34,516 nucleotides of DNA from Alphaproteobacteria bacterium (lineage in GTDB: Bacteria > Pseudomonadota > Alphaproteobacteria > GCA-2731375): NCBI GenBank assembly GCA_030746295.1, contig JASLMY010000021.1:1-34516 (forward strand), given 5' to 3'. Every line of letters begins with the position of its first letter. Position 1 is the first letter of the stretch. The position numbers were made by a program, and so were the translations under genes. Below the pieces are notes generated by a model. The model saw only the letters and a list, made by a program, of their open reading frames with translations. It was not told the origin of the DNA and made no database searches. Below, one piece after another: positions 1 to 7,227 of this stretch.

Positions 1-1305
1 GGTGCCGACGCCGAGGCCGCCGAGCGCCCCCGGGTCCATCCAGTGGCCGGGCGAGCGCGGCTGCACCGCCTGGGCGCTGATCGTCACCACGTCGCCGCCG
101 TCGCCGATATAGATCGTGTCCTCGGTCAGGAACTCGTTGATCTCCCAGGCGACCCGGTAGGGGTGGATGGGCGAGGCGTCGGAGAGGAAAAGCGGCATCA
201 GCTTCTCGGTCGCGGCGGCCTCGGCGCCTCGCAGCTCGTCCAGCCAGCCGGCCCGCTTCGCGGCGCCGTTGTCGGACCGGCCGGATGCGGCCTCTTCGAC
301 GGCGGCCAGGACCGCGCCCGGGTCGCCGACGAGGCCCAGCGTGACGTCTCGGTTCTTGCCGACGGTGCGGTAGTCCATGTCGATCTGCACCAGCGCGTCG
401 GCGGTGATCCGCTTGCCGTAGCCCATCCGGAAGTCGAACGGCGTGCCGACGATGACGATGACGTCGGCGTTGTTGAAGGCATGCCGCCGGGTCCGGTTGA
501 AGTAGTGTGGATCGCCGGGCGGTAGGATGCCGCGGGCGGCACCGTTCATGTAGAGCGGAATGTTGAGGTTCCGGCCGAGGGAAATCGCGGCCTCGTGGCC
601 GCGCGCCATCCAGACCTGCGAGCCCAAGAGGATCGCCGGCTTCTCCGCCTTGACCAGCAGGTCCGCCAGCCGCTCGATATCGGCTGGGTCGCCGATCGAT
701 TTCGTGGATGCGCGGGAGTGCCCGGGCTCGGGCACGACGGCGGCATCGGCCGCGACCTCGCGGTCGAGGACGTCGCGCGGGATCTCGAGGTAGGACGGCC
801 CGTAAGCGCCGGCGAAGCATTCCCGGGCCGCCATCGAGACCATGTCGGCGACCCGCTCGGTGTTGCGCACGCTGGCGGAAAACTTGGTGATCGGCGCCAT
901 CAGGTCGACATGCGCCAGGTCCTGCAGCGAGCCCATCTTGTGCTGCGTAGAGGCCCCCTGGCCGCCGATGTGCAGCACCGGGCTCTCGGAGCGGAAGGCG
1001 GTGGCGATGCCGGTGACCGCGTTGGTGCAGCCGGGGCCCGCCGTCGTCACGACGCAGCCGAGGCCGCCGGTCTGACGGGCGTAGCCATCGGCGGCGTGCG
1101 CCGCGACCTGCTCATGCCGGACGTCGATGATGCGGATGCCCTCGTCGAGACAGCCGTCATAGATGTCGATGATGTGGCCGCCGCAGAGCGTGAAGATGGT
1201 ATCGACACCCTCGTTGCGGAGCGCCCGGGCCACCAGGTGGCCGCCCGAGACGACGTCGCCGGAGCGATCCTTCTTTGCCAGAGTATCGGCTGCCGTGTCT
1301 GCCAT
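1..1305 (-). CDS. Thiamine-diphosphate-dependent enzyme, ILVBL/2-hydroxyacyl-CoA lyase-like (partial, 3' end beyond the window)
   Basis: A continuous reading frame of 435 codons runs from an ATG at 1305 off the left edge, so the C-terminal ThDP-binding half is missing. The N-terminal ThDP (PYR) domain has the catalytic glutamate in VRHEQVAAHAADGYAR (E65) and the segment IFTLCGGHI. That segment, GAARGILPPGDP and the late GDGGD followed by HWMDPGALGGLGVG resemble the human ILVBL (HACL2) branch more than true acetolactate synthases. This branch cleaves or forms C-C bonds of 2-hydroxyacyl-CoAs or 2-oxo acids; the substrate here is unknown. A strong ribosome-binding site (GGGGAGGAAGAGG) precedes the start. 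It lies 45 nt downstream of the FCD regulator on the same strand, so the two are probably co-transcribed. Annotation pipelines may simply call it acetolactate synthase large subunit. Confidence 0.85.
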   Translation of the reverse strand, partial: MADTAADTLAKKDRSGDVVSGGHLVARALRNEGVDTIFTLCGGHIIDIYDGCLDEGIRIIDVRHEQVAAHAADGYARQTGGLGCVVTTAGPGCTNAVTGIATAFRSESPVLHIGGQGASTQHKMGSLQDLAHVDLMAPITKFSASVRNTERVADMVSMAARECFAGAYGPSYLEIPRDVLDREVAADAAVVPEPGHSRASTKSIGDPADIERLADLLVKAEKPAILLGSQVWMARGHEAAISLGRNLNIPLYMNGAARGILPPGDPHYFNRTRRHAFNNADVIVIVGTPFDFRMGYGKRITADALVQIDMDYRTVGKNRDVTLGLVGDPGAVLAAVEEAASGRSDNGAAKRAGWLDELRGAEAAATEKLMPLFLSDASPIHPYRVAWEINEFLTEDTIYIGDGGDVVTISAQAVQPRSPGHWMDPGALGGLGVGT

Positions 1306-1350
1306 GTTCCTCTTCCTCCCCTTGGTCGGGCCGGTCCCCGCCGGCGCCGC

Positions 1351-2034
1351 TCAGTTCAAATAGTCGACGTGCCGCTCGACGTGCTCGCCGAGCTTCAAGG
1401 CGTGCTCGCGCACCAGCTTCTCGGCCTGCTCGGTGTCGCGCCGCTCGATCGCCTCGATGATCGTCATGTGGTCGATGATCGAGCGGGCCGCCCGGTCCTC
1501 CTCGCCGATGGTCCGGACCCGAATGCCACGCATGTGCAGAAAGAGGCCGTCCGCCGTCACCCGCAGCAATTCGCAGCGGCTCAAGTCCAAGATGGTCTGA
1601 TGGAAGGCGATGTTGCGCTCGGAATACTCGTCGATGCGGGCTTGCACCTCACCGTCCTGGAAGTCTCCGAAGAGCCGGCGCAGCGAAGCGATCTCCTGGT
1701 CCGTCGCGACCTTGGTCACCAGACGCGCGGCCATGCTCTCGAGCGCCGCCCAGACGGTGATCATCTCCAGGATTTCAGCCTTCGACTTGCGCACGATGTA
1801 GACGCCGCGCCGGGGCACGACCGTCACCAGGCCCTCTTGCTCCAGCCGGGCCAACGCCTCGCGCAAGGGCGTGCGGCTGATGCCGAGGCGGGCCGAGAGC
1901 TGGCGCTCGTCGAGCTTCAGCTCGGCATCCTCGGCATAGATGTTCATCGAGGCGATGGCCTCCTTCAGCGTCGCGTAGATTCGGTCTTTCAGGCTGAAGT
2001 TGGCTTCGATAGGCTCGACGATGATCTGGGACAT
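1351..2034 (-). CDS. GntR-family transcriptional regulator, FadR/FCD subfamily
   Basis: A 227-residue protein with an N-terminal winged helix-turn-helix (about residues 12-75; core LSARLGISRTPLREALARL then LVTVVPRRGVYIV) and an all-helical FCD ligand-binding domain (about 85-215) with the usual metal-site-like motif ERNIAFHQTILD. FCD regulators are mostly repressors released by small carboxylic acids. The start chosen is the ATG at 2034; the frame stays open 30 codons further upstream, but that stretch crosses the operator, so it is unlikely to be translated. A palindromic TGGTATACCA site sits 22 nt upstream of this start, between this gene and the divergent 2-hydroxyacid dehydrogenase, so it probably regulates itself, the ThDP enzyme and the dehydrogenase. 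Family assignment is firm; the effector is unknown. Confidence 0.92.
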   Translation of the reverse strand: MSQIIVEPIEANFSLKDRIYATLKEAIASMNIYAEDAELKLDERQLSARLGISRTPLREALARLEQEGLVTVVPRRGVYIVRKSKAEILEMITVWAALESMAARLVTKVATDQEIASLRRLFGDFQDGEVQARIDEYSERNIAFHQTILDLSRCELLRVTADGLFLHMRGIRVRTIGEEDRAARSIIDHMTIIEAIERRDTEQAEKLVREHALKLGEHVERHVDYLN

Positions 2035-2055
2035 GCGCGGCGCACCTCTGGAATT

Positions 2056-2065
2056 TGGTATACCA
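2056..2065. promoter_or_regulatory. Probable FCD-GntR operator TGGTATACCA
   Basis: A perfect 10-bp palindrome (TGGTATACCA) lies in the 96-nt space between the divergent regulator (start 2034) and dehydrogenase (start 2131). It fits the TGGTnnnACCA-like half-site pattern known for FadR/VanR-type regulators. Binding here could control both directions. Confidence 0.6.
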
Positions 2066-2130
2066 TACGCCAGGGATGGCGCGTAGGCAAACGTATTTCG
2101 GGCGCGGCCGGCTTGGGGGGACATCGAAAC

Positions 2131-3129
2131 GTGGGCGACGCGACGACGACGGCTTCGCTGCTGGTGACCTACGAGATGGACGCGGCCGGCCGCGAGATCG
2201 TCGCCGAGGTGCTGGACGGGGCGGCGAAAGCGGTCTACTTGGCCGACTTGGCCGAGGCCGAGCGCGCCGATGCCCTTCGGTGCGCGGGCGCCGTGCTGGC
2301 CCGGAACACGGCCAAGGACCTGCGACCGGGCGAGGCGGTGCTGTTGGCCGAGGCCCGTCTGCTGCAGTTCGTGACCGCGGGCGTCGACTTCATCCCGCTG
2401 GCTGAGATGCCAGCCGACCTACCGATCGCGGCGAACGGCGGCGCCTATGCCGAGCCGATGGCGGAGCATGCCCTGGCGATGACGCTGGCCGCCGCCAAGC
2501 GGCTCTTCGTCGAGCATCGTCACCTGGAAGCGGGCAACTTCAACCAGTTCACGCCCAACCGCATGGCCGCCGGCATGGTCGCGGGCATCCTGGGCCTGGG
2601 TGGCGTCGGCGTCGAGACGGCCAGACTGATGCGCGGCCTCGGCATGACGGTCCACGCTATCAACCGGCGCGGCGCATCAGAGGCGCCGGTCGATTGGATC
2701 GGCACGCCCGACGATCTCGACCGGTTGTTGGCGGTAGCGGACGTGCTGGTGATCGCCGTGCCGCTGACCCGGGCGAGCGAAGGCCTGATCGGCGCGGCTG
2801 AGCTGGCGCTGATGAAGCCGGACGCGATCCTGGTCAACCTAGCCCGCGGCGAGATCGTCGACGAAGCCGCCCTTTACGCCCACCTGAAGGCAGAGCCGAC
2901 CTTCACCGCCTGCATCGACGCCTGGTGGGTGGAGCCGGTGCGGCACGGCGAATTCCGCATGGACCAGCCCTTCCTGAGGCTTCCCAACGTCATCGCCTCG
3001 CCACACAACTCGGCCTCGGTCGCCGCCTGGCGCCAGGTGGCGCTCCGCCGCGCGGTCGAGAACTGCCGCCGGACGCTCGCCGGCGAAGCGCCCCGGCACC
3101 TGATCGGCACCGAGGAACGCTTCGCCTGA
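2131..3129 (+). CDS. D-isomer-specific 2-hydroxyacid dehydrogenase family protein
   Basis: A 332-residue NAD(P)-dependent oxidoreductase interconverting a 2-hydroxy acid and a 2-oxo acid. The Rossmann motif GILGLGGVG is at about 152-160. The catalytic triad of the family is visible: Arg239 in NLARGEIVDEAAL, Glu268 in DAWWVEP and His292 in SPHNS, at the usual spacings. The DAWW sequence before the Glu is unlike the common DVFEPEP, so the substrate pocket may be unusual. The start is taken as GTG at 2131 behind a G-rich stretch; ATG 2176 is an alternative. The reading frame is open far to the left, but that part is the mirror of the ThDP gene and regulator. It is divergent from the FCD regulator and ends 4 nt before the convergent NIPSNAP gene. 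Confidence 0.88.
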   Translation: MGDATTTASLLVTYEMDAAGREIVAEVLDGAAKAVYLADLAEAERADALRCAGAVLARNTAKDLRPGEAVLLAEARLLQFVTAGVDFIPLAEMPADLPIAANGGAYAEPMAEHALAMTLAAAKRLFVEHRHLEAGNFNQFTPNRMAAGMVAGILGLGGVGVETARLMRGLGMTVHAINRRGASEAPVDWIGTPDDLDRLLAVADVLVIAVPLTRASEGLIGAAELALMKPDAILVNLARGEIVDEAALYAHLKAEPTFTACIDAWWVEPVRHGEFRMDQPFLRLPNVIASPHNSASVAAWRQVALRRAVENCRRTLAGEAPRHLIGTEERFA

Positions 3130-3133
3130 GGGC

Positions 3134-3457
3134 TTACTGCGCGGTCGAACGCGAGGTCGGCGTCAGGCGGGTGATCACCATGGCCTCGCGGTCCAGCATG
3201 TCGGGAATCCGGGGCGACATCTCGTTTTTCCAGAAGTCGCTCTCGTAGACGGCGGCGTAAAGCCTCTCGCGCTCCGCCTCGCTCTCGAAGCGGCGCATCC
3301 AGACATAGACGGAATCGTCCTCCTCGCCCTGCCAGCTGCCGGTGATGACCATGCCCTTGGCGACCTGGAAGGGAATGATCTCCTCTTCCATCACCTTCAG
3401 CCATTCCGCCATCTTGCCGGGCCGAACCTTGTATTGCCGGAGCTCGTAAAACGCCAT
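3134..3457 (-). CDS. NIPSNAP family protein
   Basis: A 107-residue small protein that opens with FYELRQYKVRPGKMAEW, the hallmark of the NIPSNAP ferredoxin-like alpha/beta fold, and continues with VWMRRFESEAERERLY. The molecular role of the family is uncertain; in bacteria members often sit in catabolic clusters beside CoA enzymes and monooxygenases. The ATG at 3457 has a strong GAGGAGGGG ribosome-binding site. It is the last gene of the leftward operon, 41 nt after the crotonase. The frame continues upstream into the crotonase region, but that is a mirror frame. Confidence 0.88.
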   Translation of the reverse strand: MAFYELRQYKVRPGKMAEWLKVMEEEIIPFQVAKGMVITGSWQGEEDDSVYVWMRRFESEAERERLYAAVYESDFWKNEMSPRIPDMLDREAMVITRLTPTSRSTAQ

Positions 3458-3498
3458 GGTTCCCCTCCTCTTGCTTGGGTTCGTTGATGAAATCGTGG

Positions 3499-4275
3499 CT
3501 AGCGCCAGCGGCTGAAATCGGGCGGGCGCTTGTTCAAAAAGGCGGACGCCCCTTCCTGCTGCTCGCCGGAGGCATGATAGCCGGGGGCGACCCGGTCGAC
3601 GATGTCGGCCATCTTGTCGCCCATGATCGGCTCCATGTGGATGCGGAAGCTGGCCTTCAGCACCTTGAGACACGACGGGCTGAGCGCCAGCAGCTCCTGG
3701 CACCACTTGTCGACCTCGGCGTCGAGCTGGTCCATCGGCACGACGACGTTGACGAGGCCCCAGTCCAGCATCTGCTGGGCCGAGTACTGGCGGGTCAGCA
3801 TCCACATCTCGCGGGCCCGCTTGTGGCCCAGGATGTTGGCCGACTGCGAGACCGGATAGCCGCTCGCCGGAGAGCCGACACGGGGACCCGTCTGGCCGAA
3901 GCGGGCGTGCTCGGCGGCGATGGTGAAGTCGCAGACATAGGCCAGGTGGTTGCCGCCGCCGATGGCGTAGCCCGGCACCCGGGCGATCACCGGCTTAGGG
4001 CAGTCGACGACATAGCGGCCGAGCCGCCACTCGGTGTCCTCCAGGCCGCCCGAAGCCTCCCAATTGACGTCGCCGCCGGCGCTGAAGGCCCGCTCGCCGG
4101 CCCCGGTCAGGACGACGACGCCGATGCTGCTGTCGTCGTAGGTGCGCAGCACCGCGTCCTCCAGCTCGGCGATGGTGTCGCCGGTGAAGGCGTTCAGCAC
4201 CTTCGGCCGGTTGATGGTGATGGTGCAGACGAGATCCTCGATCTCGAACAGGATGTCCTTGTAGTCCGCGCTCAT
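3499..4275 (-). CDS. Enoyl-CoA hydratase/isomerase (crotonase) family protein, BadI/MenB-like
   Basis: A 258-residue crotonase. The two oxyanion-hole segments are present: AFSAGGDVN (about 63-71) and YAIGGGNHLAYVCDFTIA (about 103-120). The following FGQTGPRVGS loop and the C-terminal RPPDFSRW resemble the MenB/BadI subgroup (dihydroxynaphthoyl-CoA synthase and 2-ketocyclohexanecarboxyl-CoA hydrolase). MenB and BadI carry a conserved Asp just after this loop (S-x-D-x-G-Y); here the sequence is SPASGY, so the Asp is replaced by Ala137. The chemistry may therefore differ. A CGGAGG ribosome-binding site precedes ATG 4275. It lies between an SDR and a NIPSNAP gene in the LLM-led operon; a BadH-like SDR next door supports a role in alicyclic or aromatic CoA-ester catabolism, as an inference. 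Confidence 0.85.
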   Translation of the reverse strand: MSADYKDILFEIEDLVCTITINRPKVLNAFTGDTIAELEDAVLRTYDDSSIGVVVLTGAGERAFSAGGDVNWEASGGLEDTEWRLGRYVVDCPKPVIARVPGYAIGGGNHLAYVCDFTIAAEHARFGQTGPRVGSPASGYPVSQSANILGHKRAREMWMLTRQYSAQQMLDWGLVNVVVPMDQLDAEVDKWCQELLALSPSCLKVLKASFRIHMEPIMGDKMADIVDRVAPGYHASGEQQEGASAFLNKRPPDFSRWR

Positions 4276-4307
4276 GGCTCTGGCCTCCGAAGTTGGGGTG
4301 ACGGCCG

Positions 4308-5036
4308 TCAGCTGAAGTGCATGGCCCCGTTGATATCGAGGACGGCGCCGGAGACGTAGCTCGCCGCCGGCGAGACCAGGAAGGCCAACGGGCCGGCGAT
4401 CTCCTCCGCCTGGGCGATGCGGCGCATCGGAAAGCTCTCGGGCTCGAAGGGCTCGCCCTGGGTCATCGGCGTCGCCACCGGGCCGGGGGCGACGGCGTTG
4501 ACGAGGACGCCGTGCGGCGCCCCCTTCTTGGCGGCCCAGCGGACGAAGCCGTGGATGCCGCCCTTGCTCATCACGTAATGGGGTGCTGCCCGGACCCCGC
4601 CGAGCCGCCCGGCAATCGAGCCGACGAGGGCGATTTGCCCGCCTTCACGCTCGATCATGCCGGCCATGAAGGCCCGGGTCAGATTGATCGGCCCCTGCAG
4701 GTTGATGTTGAAGACGCGGGCCGCGACCTGGTCCCAGCCATCGTCGCCCCAATCGTCGAAGGGGCAGATGGCCGCGCAGTCGACCAGGGCGTCGACGGCG
4801 CCGCAGGAATTGGCCCAGTCCTCGACCGCGCCCCGGTCGGTGACGTCGAGGGCACTCGCCGTCGCCGTTCCACCCTGGCCGGCAAGATAGTCGGCCAGCG
4901 GCGCCGGCGCCTCCAGGTCCGAGAGCAGGACCTCGGCCCCCATCTCCGCCACCAGCCGCGCCGTCGCCTGGCCGATGCCGCCGCCGGCCCCGGCAATGGC
5001 GATGCGCTTGCCCCTCAGGTCGAATGCGTTGCCCAT
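4308..5036 (-). CDS. Short-chain dehydrogenase/reductase (SDR)
   Basis: A 242-residue classical SDR. The dinucleotide-binding motif GAGGGIG is at 16-22, and the catalytic Ser140, Tyr154 and Lys158 (YVMSK) are in place, followed by NAVAPGPVATPM. The usual NNAG motif reads VDCAA (85-89), an atypical variant. ATG 5036 is preferred because a GGAGGT site lies just upstream; a GTG two codons earlier would overlap it. It follows the flavin monooxygenase by 16 nt and precedes the crotonase by 32 nt, so it should oxidise or reduce a hydroxy/keto intermediate of the same pathway. Substrate unknown. Confidence 0.9.
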   Translation of the reverse strand: MGNAFDLRGKRIAIAGAGGGIGQATARLVAEMGAEVLLSDLEAPAPLADYLAGQGGTATASALDVTDRGAVEDWANSCGAVDALVDCAAICPFDDWGDDGWDQVAARVFNINLQGPINLTRAFMAGMIEREGGQIALVGSIAGRLGGVRAAPHYVMSKGGIHGFVRWAAKKGAPHGVLVNAVAPGPVATPMTQGEPFEPESFPMRRIAQAEEIAGPLAFLVSPAASYVSGAVLDINGAMHFS

Positions 5037-5052
5037 CTCCACCTCCGCTCGC

Positions 5053-6168
5053 TTACGCCGCTCTGAGCGCCTGCATGTGCTGGCGGAAGCGCGGCATCAC
5101 CTCCTCCGCCAACAGCCGCATCGAGCGCCTGTCGGTCTCGACGTCGTGCCATTCGTGCGCGGTCAGGGTCAGCGTGCCGAAGTCGCCGACCTCGTCGCGC
5201 AGCCAGACGAGCTTGTCGAGCACGGTCGCCGGGCTGCCCCAGGCCACCATGTCGCGCGCGATGTCGTGCCAGTCGACGCTGTCGTCCTCCTCGCGGCCGG
5301 TCGGCCGGTTGAGCCACGGCGCGCCGCGCTGGGCGAAGGCCGACATCATGTAGCGGTAGTAGTAGCGGAAGGGGCCGTCGGGATTGCCGATGTAGTCCTC
5401 GGCCTCGGCATCGCTCTCGGTCACCATGAACGAGCGGCAGACGCGCCAGATCTCCGGGCTCGGCTCCGGCCGGCCGGCGGCCAACGCGCCCTCGACGTAC
5501 TTCTCCCAGTGGCTGCGGACGTAGCGCGGATGCACCAGGCTCGAGCCCGAGATCGGGATCCAGCCGTTCTTGCCGGCGCCGTAGGCGCTCATCGAACCCG
5601 GGCTCATGATCGAGACGCCGATCGGCGGGTGCGGCTTCTGGTAGGGCCCCGGAATTCGGCCGACGCCGAAATCGTCGAGCCGCGACAGGTCCTCGATGGC
5701 AACGTTCCAGTAGTCGCCCTCGATGCGATAGGGGGGCTCGCCGGCCCAGATGCCGAGGATGGTATTGATGGATTGCTGGACCATGGCGCCGCGGTCGACG
5801 TTGTCGCCTTGGACGCCGAAGAGCTCCAGGTCGGACGACAGGCCGCCGGGGCCGATGCCCATCAGGAAGCGGCCCTGGGCCAGATGGTCGAAGAGTGCCG
5901 CCTCGGCGGCGACCACCGCCGGGTGCTTGATGGCAAGACAGAAAACGCCGGTGCCGAGCTTGATCTGGCTCGTCTCCTGCAACAGCGAAGCGAGGAAGAT
6001 CAAGGGCGAGGTGATGGGCTCGGTGGTGGCGGAGATGTGCTCGCCGATCCAGCATTCGGAAAACCCGAGCTGGTCGGCCAGAATCACGGTCTCGCGATCC
6101 TGTGCCAGAACTTCCGAATAATCGCGGGCCGGATCGTGGACCGGCTGCATGAACATGCCGAGCTGCAT
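5053..6168 (-). CDS. LLM class flavin-dependent oxidoreductase (luciferase-like monooxygenase)
   Basis: A 371-residue TIM-barrel protein of the bacterial luciferase superfamily, using reduced FMN or F420 to oxygenate or reduce a substrate. Diagnostic segments are the N-terminal MQLGMFMQPVHDP, WIGEHISATTEPITSP, GRFLMGIGPGGLSSD (flavin phosphate region) and the late AWGSPATVLDKLVWLRDEVG. The start is ATG 6168 with a GGGAGAG site upstream; the frame extends further left-to-right only through the promoter region. It is the first gene of the leftward operon LLM-SDR-crotonase-NIPSNAP and divergent from the BadH-like SDR. A ring-opening (Baeyer-Villiger-like) or hydroxylating role would fit but is not shown by sequence. 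Confidence 0.9.
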   Translation of the reverse strand: MQLGMFMQPVHDPARDYSEVLAQDRETVILADQLGFSECWIGEHISATTEPITSPLIFLASLLQETSQIKLGTGVFCLAIKHPAVVAAEAALFDHLAQGRFLMGIGPGGLSSDLELFGVQGDNVDRGAMVQQSINTILGIWAGEPPYRIEGDYWNVAIEDLSRLDDFGVGRIPGPYQKPHPPIGVSIMSPGSMSAYGAGKNGWIPISGSSLVHPRYVRSHWEKYVEGALAAGRPEPSPEIWRVCRSFMVTESDAEAEDYIGNPDGPFRYYYRYMMSAFAQRGAPWLNRPTGREEDDSVDWHDIARDMVAWGSPATVLDKLVWLRDEVGDFGTLTLTAHEWHDVETDRRSMRLLAEEVMPRFRQHMQALRAA

Positions 6169-6282
6169 CGAATTCTCTCCCTCAGTACGCGTCCTGACCA
6201 GCGAGTGTAGCCCCGGCCGTGCCGGGTCGAAAGCGGACCCGCCCGGGCGCGCGGCAAAAGGCCACACCGCGACCGGAGCACT

Positions 6283-6312
6283 TTGACTCGCAAATGCGCC
6301 GCAAGGTAAAAT
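6283..6312 (+). promoter_or_regulatory. Candidate sigma-70 promoter for the BadH-like SDR
   Basis: TTGACT (6283-6288), an 18-nt spacer and TAAAAT (6307-6312) lie about 92 nt upstream of the SDR start. The -10 box overlaps the inverted repeat at 6309-6330. Confidence 0.5.
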
Positions 6313-6330
6313 CTAACGGATATTAGATTT
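6309..6330. promoter_or_regulatory. Palindromic operator in the divergent promoter region
   Basis: A perfect 8-bp inverted repeat, AAATCTAA and TTAGATTT, with a 6-nt spacer (cggata). It is AT-rich in a GC-rich background and sits over the -10 elements of both divergent promoters, as expected of a repressor site. The cognate regulator is not in the immediate neighbourhood. Confidence 0.6.
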
Positions 6331-6338
6331 CTTGTCAC
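6310..6338 (-). promoter_or_regulatory. Candidate sigma-70 promoter for the LLM-SDR-crotonase-NIPSNAP operon
   Basis: Reading leftward, GTGACA (6333-6338), a 17-nt spacer and TAGATT (6310-6315). The spacer and -10 lie inside the inverted repeat at 6309-6330. Confidence 0.45.
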
Positions 6339-6403
6339 CGCGCCACCGTCTCGCATAGCGCCCGAGGATGCGCGGTCCCGAAAAAGAAACCGGAGGAAGC
6401 GCC

Positions 6404-7201
6404 ATGGATCTGGAACTCAAGGGCAAGTCCGTCATCGTCACCGGCGGTGGCTCGAACATCGGCCGCGCCATCACCCTCGGCTTCGCCGCCGAGGGCGCCA
6501 ACATCACGTTGGGCGAGATCGACATGGAGCAGGGCGGCCTCGTCGCCGAGGCGGCGAAGGCGGCCGGTGCCGCCGACGTCTCCCTGGTGCAATGCGACGT
6601 CACCGACCACGAGCAGGTCCAAGCCATGGTCCAGGGCGCGGTCGAGCGCTGCGGCGCCGTCGACGTCCTGGTCAACAACGTCGGCTGGGACCAGCTGATG
6701 TTCTTCTCGCAGACGACGCCGGATTTCTGGCAGAAGATCATCCAGGTCAACTACGTCGGCAACCTGAACTGCACCCACGCGGTGCTGGGGCCGATGATCG
6801 AGGCCGGACACGGCGCCATCGTCTCGATCAGCTCGGACGCGAGCCGCCAGGGCGAGCCGCGCGAGGCCGTCTACGGCGGCACCAAGGCGGCCGTCAACAG
6901 CTTCATGAAGACGGTGGCGAAGGAGAACGGCCGCTACGGCATCCGCTGCAACGCGGTCTGCCCCGGCGTCACCGTGCCCGAGACCGACGAAGAGGTCGGC
7001 GGCTCCAGCATGTGGGCGAACAAGGAGAACATGTTCACCGACGAGCAGTTCGCCAAGATCGCCAATGCCCTGCCGCTAAAGAAGCTGGGCCGGCCGCGCG
7101 ACATCGCCAACGCGGTCCTATTCCTGTCTTCGGACGCCGTCGCCGGCCACGTCACTGGCCAGATCTTGAGCGTCTCGGGCGGCTACAGCATGATCGGCTG
7201 A
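6404..7201 (+). CDS. SDR family oxidoreductase, BadH-like (2-hydroxycyclohexanecarboxyl-CoA dehydrogenase-like)
   Basis: A 265-residue SDR with TGGGSNIG (13-20), NNVGWD (91-96), Tyr157 and Lys161 (YGGTK) and the C-terminal VTGQILSVSGGYSM. The run NNxGWD, the SSDASRxGxxxEAVY segment and the TGQxLSVSGG ending are recalled features of Rhodopseudomonas BadH, which oxidises 2-hydroxycyclohexanecarboxyl-CoA. That recollection is family knowledge, not an alignment made here. The start is ATG 6404 behind CGGAGGAAG; twelve further open codons upstream lack a site. It is divergent from the operon carrying a BadI-like crotonase, the next enzyme in the Bad pathway, which strengthens a CoA-thioester ring-degradation role without proving the substrate. 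Confidence 0.85.
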   Translation: MDLELKGKSVIVTGGGSNIGRAITLGFAAEGANITLGEIDMEQGGLVAEAAKAAGAADVSLVQCDVTDHEQVQAMVQGAVERCGAVDVLVNNVGWDQLMFFSQTTPDFWQKIIQVNYVGNLNCTHAVLGPMIEAGHGAIVSISSDASRQGEPREAVYGGTKAAVNSFMKTVAKENGRYGIRCNAVCPGVTVPETDEEVGGSSMWANKENMFTDEQFAKIANALPLKKLGRPRDIANAVLFLSSDAVAGHVTGQILSVSGGYSMIG

Positions 7202-7227
7202 GGCGGCGCGCGCCGCCCGAGCCTCAG
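7198..7227. terminator. Dyad between convergent gene ends, possible bidirectional terminator
   Basis: CTGAGGC (7198-7204) and GCCTCAG (7221-7227) enclose a 16-bp perfect palindrome, GGCGGCGCGCGCCGCC (7202-7217). The stop codons of the SDR and of the convergent PcfJ-like gene both lie inside the outer arms. No T-tract follows on either strand, so intrinsic termination is only possible. Confidence 0.35.

Noticed and set aside
595..2130. Long open + strand frame continuous with the 2-hydroxyacid dehydrogenase
   Set aside because: It mirrors the ThDP gene and the FCD regulator on the other strand and resembles no protein; the dehydrogenase begins near 2131.
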